From: Eledone cirrhosa
Taxonomy: Eukaryota > Mollusca > Cephalopoda > Octopoda > Eledonidae
NCBI GenBank assembly: GCA_964016885.1
Contig: OZ024742.1
Location: 5,682,604-5,746,603 of the forward strand
Length of the DNA stretch: 64,000 bases
Reading direction: 5' to 3'
The notes below the pieces were generated by a model, which saw only the letters and a list, made by a program, of their open reading frames with translations, did not search any database and was not told the origin of the DNA. How positions within the stretch are numbered: position 1 is the stretch's first letter; each line of letters opens with the position of its first letter. Below, one piece after another: positions 58,072-64,000 of the stretch. The translations under genes were made by a program, and so were the position numbers.

Positions 58072-58197
58072 AAGATACAGCTCACCTTGAGGAACAAATA
58101 TGGGAAAATATAACAGTTGAACAGTTGCGTTTGGCTCTAAGAAAAACCAGCAAATGGAAATCCCCAGGAAAAGACAAAATACAAAATTTTTGGATAA

Positions 58198-59502
58198 ATG
58201 CCTTCACAGTCTCATGAGCTGTTAGCCCAACTTTACAATGAAATAGTTAAGGAGCCAGGAAAGATAACATCATGGCTTGTTAACGGCATTACATTCCTGC
58301 TTCCGAAGAATGATGAGACAAACAATCCCAAAAATTACAGACCGATAACTTGCTTGACCACAATGTATAAAATTTTAACATCAGTCCTAACTGAATATAC
58401 ATATGACCACCTGATAACAAATGACCTATTTCCCATTGAGCAGAAAGGGTGTAAACGAGGCTGTAAGGATAAGCTTTTGGTTAACAAAATGATACTGGAA
58501 GATTGTCATAATAGACACAAAAATCTATCAATTGCTTGGATAGATTATAAAAAAGCATTCGATAGTTTGCCACACAGTTGGATTGAAAAATGTTTAGAGA
58601 TTTTCAAAATATCTCCCGTTGTCAGTAGGTTTTTGTCATTCAGTATGAAGACATGGCAAACGACACTCCTTTTGAATAGTGAAAAGGAAACACTGGAAGC
58701 TAGAGAAGTTAATATTAATTGTGGAATTTTTCAGGGTGACTCTTTATCACCGCTTTTATTCTGCATCGCACTTATACCATTAAGTAAAATGCTCAATGAA
58801 ACAAAACATGGATATAGAGTCTATGACAAAACCATTAATCACTTGTTCTACATGGATGACCTGAAACTATTTGCAAAAAATGATGAACAATTGCAAGGGC
58901 TATTATCCACTGTGGAGCAGTTCAGTGATGACATTAAAAGGGAGTTTGGACTAGATAAATGCGCCAAAGCAACGTTCACCAGAGGAAAGCTGCTGAAGAG
59001 TTCAGACATTAATCTTGATCGGGGGAACGTGATAAGAGAACTTGATCAAGAAAAAACTTACAAATATCTAGGTGTTTGTGAAGGAGACGGAATCAAGCAC
59101 TCGACAATGAGGGAAAGGATAAGGAAGGAATGTTACCTCAGAGTAAGAGCAATCTTAAGAACGGAATTGAATGCAAGGAATAGGATCGATGCCATAAACA
59201 CGTTTGCCATACCAGTAGTAACCTACAGTTACAATGTCATCAACTTTGCAAGCACAGAGATCCGTAGGCTCGATACAAAAATTCGAAAATTCTTAACCAT
59301 GCACAGAATGCATCACCCTAAGGCAGATACAGATAGAATATATCTCCCTAGGAAAGAAGGAGGACGTGGGTTAATCCAGTTAGACATTGCGTTGAAAACT
59401 GCAACAATTGGATTATCTACATATCTAAGGGAATCACATGATTGGATGATCAAACTCGTTTTGAAACACGAAAGCATCAAAAGATGCACAAAGATACAGT
59501 AA
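58198..59502 (+). pseudogene. R4-like LINE reverse transcriptase domain
   Basis: A 434-aa frame holds most of the RT: NPKNYRPITCL (residues 44-54), WIDYKKAFD with catalytic D116, GIFQGDSLSPLLF (176-188), the active site Y218-M-D-D221, a thumb region, and IRKFLTMHRMHHPKAD near residue 360. The ATG at 58198 is not the true start; the domain enters from another frame through a one-base indel near 58205. It ends at a TAA, and the same frame reopens at 59716, so stops or a pair of compensating shifts lie in 59480-59640. Confidence 0.8.
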
Positions 59503-59715
59503 TGGACTACAAATTTCAGAAGTCCCATTTACTGCTGAAATGGAAAACACAGAAAAACACAGAAAAAGCAAAGCAAAGCAAAGCAGGTAAAAGTAACTGC
59601 AAAGAAAGAACTGCTACAGAAACTGGCTAAGAAATGGCAAGAAAAGCCTCTGTATGCAAAATACCCAGAACGAGCTAACAATCCTGATGTTGACAAAACT
59701 TTAACCCATCAGTGG
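59503..59715 (+). pseudogene. R4-like LINE RT-to-endonuclease linker
   Basis: A lysine-rich linker read in two frames. It leads into LAKKWQEKPLYAKYPERAN and DKTLTHQWLASSGL, which are in the same frame as the endonuclease that follows. Confidence 0.6.
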
Positions 59716-60399
59716 TTGGCATCCTCTGGACTGAAATCGGAGACTGAAGGACTGATTATATCGGCTCAAGATCAGTGTCTGCCAACAAAAAATTACCAAG
59801 CCAACATAATAAAAAATGGATGCAGCTCATTATGCCGTGTATGTAAAAAACAACCAGAGACCATTGACCATATAATTTCAATGTGCAGTCCTATAGCTCC
59901 AACCGAATACCTAAACAGGCATGACAGAGCTGCACAATACATACATTGGATAATGTGTAAGCATTTTGACCTGCCCCATCAAAAGAATTGGTGGGAGCAT
60001 CAACCACCTCCCATACTTGAAAAAGATCACATCGCAATCTTGTGGAACTTTAGCATCCAAACAGACCGAAAAATAGATGCAAATAGACCTGATATAATAT
60101 TGAAGGACTTTCAAAAGAGGGTATGCCTTCTAATTGATATGTCCGTTCCAATAGAGAAGAATGTATCTATAAAAACATTTGAAAAATTGAGCAAGTATAA
60201 GGACCTGGAGATAGAAATTGGAAAAATGTGGAAATTGAGAACTAAAACAATACCAGTGGTTGTAGGCGCTCTAGGAATGATACCTAAGGGGTCTAATGAT
60301 TACTTATCGCAAATCCCAGGAAATCCGCGTATAGGAGAAATACAAAAGATAGTACTAATGGGAACTGTCCATATACTAAGGAAGATTCTGTCAATATAA
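59716..60399 (+). pseudogene. R4-like LINE CCHC finger and restriction-like endonuclease
   Basis: A 227-aa frame. The finger is C40-X2-C43-X8-H52-X4-C57. The endonuclease core has RPD (D126), then LLIDMSVP (D141) and KLSKY (K160), which fits the PD-(D/E)XK pattern with a lysine-containing helix. It would nick the target to prime reverse transcription. The C-terminal half of the element is uninterrupted here, while the parts upstream are broken. Confidence 0.75.
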
Positions 60400-60544
60400 G
60401 TACATCACAAGTCTAAACACCTAAAGATGCATGTGTGAGTATGTATGTTCTTTCTTGAACATGGCGGACCTTGTTGTCTCTTGAGGTCACTGGTTGTGAC
60501 TTGGTGATAACTCGTATGAACATAAAGCAAGATAAATGCAGCTG
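60400..60544 (+). other. R4-like LINE 3' UTR
   Basis: A short non-coding tail from the ORF stop to the TAA repeats. It contains ATAAAG near 60520, close to the end. Confidence 0.5.
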
Positions 60545-60685
60545 TAATAATAATAATAATAATAATAATCTTCTTCTTCTTCTTCTTCTTCTTCTTCTTC
60601 TTCTTCTTCTTCTTCTTCTTCTTCTTCTTCTTCTTCTTCTTCTTCTTCTTCTTCTTCTTCTTCTTCTGCTTCTTCTTCTTCTTCT
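60545..60685 (+). repeat. (TAA)n then (TTC)n compound microsatellite
   Basis: About 25 bp of TAA (the presumed LINE tail) runs directly into about 115 bp of TTC repeats with one TGC interruption. Long leucine or glutamate runs in the frames across it are artefacts. Confidence 0.95.
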
Positions 60686-61045
60686 ACAACTGTCGCCACT
60701 TCAACAAATAGCTACTAAAACATTGGAACATTTCTCTTCAGCCTGATGGAACGGATCACTATTGAAAGATCTTCTAGGAGCCGCCATAATCTCTTTATTT
60801 CCTTCCTTAGTTTTACTTACTTTGAGATACTTCCTACCTCTACAATTGTTGCTATTCATATCAACATCCACTACTGATAAATCTTTATAACATATAGTGG
60901 CTTCAGATTTAGACACAAGGTCAGTAATTTTGGCAGACGGGAAAGTCGATTATATCCCGACATTTGTACATTATTCTATGTACTATACAGGAACCTTTGA
61001 TGAGTTGTAGTGCACCTGAGCACTGTACACAATAATTTCATTATT
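60686..61045. other. Gene-free spacer
   Basis: I see no ORF, RNA gene or transposon end that I can support. Confidence 0.5.
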
Positions 61046-61235
61046 CAGTATCGGTAGAGGGTCGGACACCATGCTTTGACGCATAGAGTTACGGCCCTTG
61101 TCATTCTGAGTTCAAATCCCGCCGAGGTTAACTTTACCTTTCATCCTTACGGGGTCGATAAAATAAAGTACCAGTAATATACTGGTTAATTGCTGGCCTT
61201 GTGCCAAATGTAGAAACAATTATTATTATATTACT
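61046..61235 (+). mobile_element. tRNA-derived SINE, plus strand
   Basis: It matches the minus-strand SINE at 49749-49936 from CAGTATCGGTAGAGGGTCGG to the ATT tail. The B-box GTTCAAATC lies at 61110-61118. The 3' part has TTACGGGGTCGATAAAATAA and GCTGGCCTTGTGCC. It would be transcribed by Pol III from internal boxes and moved by a LINE. Confidence 0.85.
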
Positions 61236-61290
61236 ATATCTACTCCAGTGCGTTACTGCTGCTTTATTTTATCCACCCGTAAGAATGACA
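61236..61290 (-). mobile_element. SINE fragment, inverted
   Basis: The stretch CCAGTGCGTTACTG, then CTTTATTTTAT and CCCGTAAG, is the 3' half of the same SINE family read on the minus strand. It lies directly against the tail of the plus-strand copy, forming an inverted pair. The B-box part is absent. Confidence 0.65.
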
Positions 61291-61880
61291 GGACACTTCC
61301 TTCACGATGTTATGACCTTTAGATACCCAGTCAAGCAATTGACCACAAGCAGGCCTCGTATGGTGACTCAAGGTGGCTGCGAACTTCTCCTTCAAATGAA
61401 AAATCCCCGAGAATCCAACCAGCTCAAAAATACTTCCGTTCTCATTATAACTATACATGAGTTGACAATACTATTTAGGTAAAACACGTGATCACAAGTA
61501 TGGTATTGTGGAATTAGTTCGAAACTGATCTTGTCCTTTAGACTGAGTGATCTACCAACTTTGGATATAAACTTTCTGACTTTTCAGTCATATATATATT
61601 AAATATATATATTAAAAAACAAATCATACACAAAACGCCAGCACCAACAGTTTTGCAAGAGATGTCAACATGAATGGACCTGTTATTTTTATCTGAAGAC
61701 ATTTTTTCCAATTCCAACCCGCCCGTCCCTTCAATCTATCTTACTTCTCATTCTTTCTTCTGATGAAGGACTAGCGTCTGAAACGTTAAGACCCTCTTCC
61801 TGCTATATCAAGCGTTAACCTAATATATCCCTTCCATATACTGTACCGATTGTGTTGTTATTTCTGTTAATCTTTTACAT
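61291..61880. other. Gene-free spacer
   Basis: Short frames only. GATGAAGGACTAGCGTCTGAAACG near 61763-61785, described here by its two halves, resembles a common dispersed cephalopod repeat as I remember it, but the match is weak. A short ATATATATTAAATATATATATT palindrome occurs near 61590-61612. Confidence 0.4.
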
Positions 61881-61884
61881 ATAT

Positions 61885-62147
<263 letters not shown>

Positions 62148-62216
62148 ATTAAAACTCTACTTCGGTATTGAGTACTCTTTTCTCTCAGCCGTCAACCACA
62201 TACATATTATACATAA

Positions 62217-62218
<2 letters not shown>

Positions 62219-62270
<52 letters not shown>
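62219..62270 (+). repeat. (AT)n microsatellite
   Basis: About 52 bp of AT repeats to the right of the foldback element. Confidence 0.95.
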
Positions 62271-62277
<7 letters not shown>

Positions 62278-62320
62278 ATATTTTTTGTGACAATATTTCC
62301 TTTCATAAATATTCCGTACA

Positions 62321-62820
62321 TCCACCACCATCACTACCACCACCACCACCACCACCACTACCATCACCACCACCATCACCACCACCACCACCACCATCAC
62401 CACTACTAACACCACCACCACCACCACCACCACTAACACCACCACCACCACCACTAACACCACCACCACCATCACCACTACCACCACCACCATCACCACT
62501 ACTAACACCACCACCACCACCACCACTAACACCACCACCACCACCACTAACACCACCACCATCACCACTACCACCATCATCACCACCACCACAACAACCA
62601 CCACCACCACCATCACTACCACCACCACAACCACCACCACCACCAACACCACCACCACTAACACCACCACCATCACACCACCACTACCACCACACACCAC
62701 AACTCCTACCACCACCACCACTACCACCTCCACCACCACCACCACCATCACTACCAGGACAACCACTACTTCAACCACCCCCACCCCCACCACCAGAACC
62801 ACCACTACTACCACCCATAA
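62321..62820 (+). repeat. (CCA)n-type trinucleotide tract
   Basis: About 500 bp of CCA/CAC repeats with scattered T and A changes (CCATCACCACTACCA patterns). The minus-strand frame across it is a 215-aa valine-rich artefact. Confidence 0.95.
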
Positions 62821-62963
62821 AACGACATCCATTTCCTACGGTGTCAGAAAATAAGATGGAAATTTAAGGGAGATAACTTTTATGAGCTTAACATGAAAAA
62901 GCTTGAGGTTTCAGAACGAAATTGTCAGTTACTTCCCACTTTAGGAAGTGTTTGCTGCAATAA
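62821..62963. other. Short spacer
   Basis: No gene is seen. Confidence 0.5.
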
Positions 62964-63060
62964 CAAACAAACAAATAAAACAAACAACAACAACAACAAC
63001 GGCAACAACAACAACAGCGACAACAATAACAGCAGCAACAACAACAGCGACAACAACAAA
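62964..63060 (+). repeat. (CAA)n-type tract
   Basis: Imperfect CAA repeats with CAG, CGG and CGA interruptions. The polyasparagine frame is an artefact. Confidence 0.9.
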
Positions 63061-63197
63061 ACGGAAAGGCCGGTAGGAATGAGATAATAAAAAGTAAAAG
63101 CAGAGGACATTAAAAATGAATGCTTCCCAGAGGAATTGACTAATTCAAACGAAAAAATATTTGTGTTATAATAGTATAAATAACATAAAAGAAACTA

Positions 63198-63242
63198 TTC
63201 TCTCTCTCTCTCTCCCTCTTTCAGTCTCTCTCTCACTCTTTC

Positions 63243-63274
<32 letters not shown>

Positions 63275-63276
63275 AA
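63198..63276 (+). repeat. (CT)n and (TATC)n microsatellite
   Basis: A CT-rich patch runs into about eight TATC units that end right at the 5' end of LINE copy 3. Confidence 0.9.
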
Positions 63277-63280
63277 GATC

Positions 63281-63697
63281 TGTCCCAGATGCGTGTGCGA
63301 CGAGGAAACCGTTGCACACGCATTGGTACACTGCTCGGGCGTAGCCGATCTGTGGGGCTATGTCGAACAACTGCTGTCAAGGGTGGGACCGATCCGGTTG
63401 ACCACCGAGTCTATTGTAATGATCAAGCCGCCTCCCCCCTTCAAAGATGAAGCAGAGGCGGTGTTTCTGTGCGTAATAGCCATGGCGAAAGAGGTTGTAT
63501 GGTGGACGCGTCTGAAAGGACTGAGGTCAGGCACCTTTCTCTCTGGCCAACAACTGGTCCGTTTCTTCCGATTTCATTTCGGAAGAAGGATCAGGATGGA
63601 GAGAGAGGTGCTGCACCCCAGTCGTTTTTATGAAAGGTGGGTGAAAGTGGCGAGAATGGCCCGTGTGAATGGGCCTTCTCTTTACATAAGCCTGTAG
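63281..63697 (+). pseudogene. LINE copy 3 ORF2 C-terminus, 5'-truncated
   Basis: The frame is open to a natural TAG stop. It begins inside the finger, CPRC then HALVHC (C-X2-C-X8-H-X4-C), and continues through ADLWGYVEQLLSRVGPIRL and VVWWTRLKGL to MARVNGPSLYISL. No disabling change is seen in this part, so it looks younger or better kept than the matching parts of copies 1 and 2. The upstream frame runs into the TATC repeat and is not coding. Confidence 0.8.
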
Positions 63698-63960
63698 GTG
63701 GAAAAGAGGAAGGAACGAGGGAGCACCCCCTCTCTGTGCTCCTGAGGAAAAGGGTCGCACACTTTTTTCGGGGGTGTGTGCGACCCCCCAAGGCGCCTCC
63801 TCTCTATTGAGGATTTTGTTAAAAATTTTATTTTTTGTTATATCTTATTTTATTTTTATATTTTGTTATTGCCTCCTCCTTATTGAGGACGCCTTTTTGT
63901 GTAAACTCCCCCCTTTGTACTTGTCCCACTTTTGATGCCCTAGTGGCAAATAAAAGAAAC
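63698..63960 (+). other. LINE copy 3 3' UTR with two hairpins
   Basis: Right after the stop is a short GGAGCAC...GTGCTCC stem (about 63720-63742), then a stronger stem with GGGTCGCACAC at 63752-63762 and its exact complement at 63776-63786. AT-rich sequence with two similar GCCTCCTC...ATTGAGGA segments follows, then AATAAA near 63948. Such 3' stems are candidates for RT recognition. Confidence 0.65.

Positions 63961-64000
<40 letters not shown>
63961..64000 (+). repeat. (TATC)n tract, runs off the window
   Basis: About ten TATC units form the tail of LINE copy 3 or its target, and continue past the window edge. Confidence 0.95.

Larger units (their letters stand above)
56600..60569 (+). mobile_element. 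R4/Dong-like LINE, degraded
   Basis: The order on the plus strand is a GC-rich leader, a Myb-like N-terminal region, a lysine-rich linker, RT with FYMDD, a CCHC finger and a restriction-like endonuclease, then a 3' UTR ending in TAA repeats (60545-60569). A C-terminal restriction-like endonuclease separates it from the Tx1-like copies. R4/Dong is the best guess from memory of the RT wording around YMDDLKLF; R2 or NeSL relatives are alternatives. Several frameshifts and a hairpin insertion inactivate it. The 5' boundary is approximate. Confidence 0.75.
63277..63960 (+). mobile_element. Tx1-like LINE, copy 3 (5'-truncated)
   Basis: Only the last part of ORF2 and the 3' UTR remain. It belongs to the same family group as copies 1 and 2 but to another subfamily: the ORF2 tail is clearly related while the UTR differs. 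The 3' end reads GGCAAATAAAAGAAACT and then TATC repeats. TATC repeats flank both sides. Confidence 0.85.

Noticed and set aside
60471..60746. Polyleucine and polyglutamate frames
   Set aside because: They translate the TTC microsatellite on each strand.
62185..62832. 215-aa valine-rich frame on the minus strand
   Set aside because: It is the translation of the CCA-type microsatellite and adjacent AT repeats.

Overview
The window looks like a repeat-rich intergenic stretch of an animal genome, most probably a cephalopod such as an octopus. The signs are tRNA-derived SINEs whose B-box and 3' half resemble octopus SINEs as I remember them (a memory match, not a search), Tx1-like and R4-like non-LTR retrotransposons, abundant AAT microsatellites, and no recognisable host gene. 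All coding-like sequence outside the satellite belongs to retrotransposons.

Bases 1-42797 are one uninterrupted minisatellite of 22-bp and 24-bp units, by length roughly 1,900 units. It has two domains that meet near 21.5 kb. The left one is dominated by GTGTGTCAG units and the right one by GTATGTCAG units. Both carry higher-order structure: a 2,522-bp period on the left, a block repeated at an offset of 9,709 bp, a 1,030-bp tandem duplication, a 3,328-bp period on the right, and a 1,486-bp duplication. Every long reading frame in the array is a by-product of unit length and of variant triplets that remove a stop.

After a pyrimidine-rich tract and an AT-rich spacer, 43.7-64 kb is a patchwork of retroelements. 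Two near-complete LINEs lie head to tail on the minus strand (about 43.85-49.6 kb and 49.94-55.4 kb). They have a gag-like ORF1 with a CCHC knuckle, an apurinic-type endonuclease plus reverse transcriptase ORF2, and a C-terminal zinc finger. A 5'-truncated third member lies on the plus strand at 63.28-63.96 kb. The RT and C-terminal features suggest the Tx1/L1 group. Both long copies carry different disabling lesions in ORF2, but ORF1 of the second copy is intact (459 aa). On the plus strand, 56.6-60.57 kb holds a degraded LINE of another kind, with a Myb-like N-terminus, an RT with an FYMDD motif, and a C-terminal CCHC plus restriction-like endonuclease (R4/Dong-like).

The most interesting coding observation is a third reading frame between ORF1 and ORF2, conserved in both long LINE copies. 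It lies in the -1 frame relative to ORF1, lacks an upstream ATG in one copy, and begins at an A-rich heptamer of the kind that supports -1 ribosomal frameshifting. The elements are also flanked on both sides by short microsatellites (AAT or TATC), which suggests a preference for microsatellite targets. The remaining sequence is SINEs, a foldback element between AT tracts, and simple repeats.
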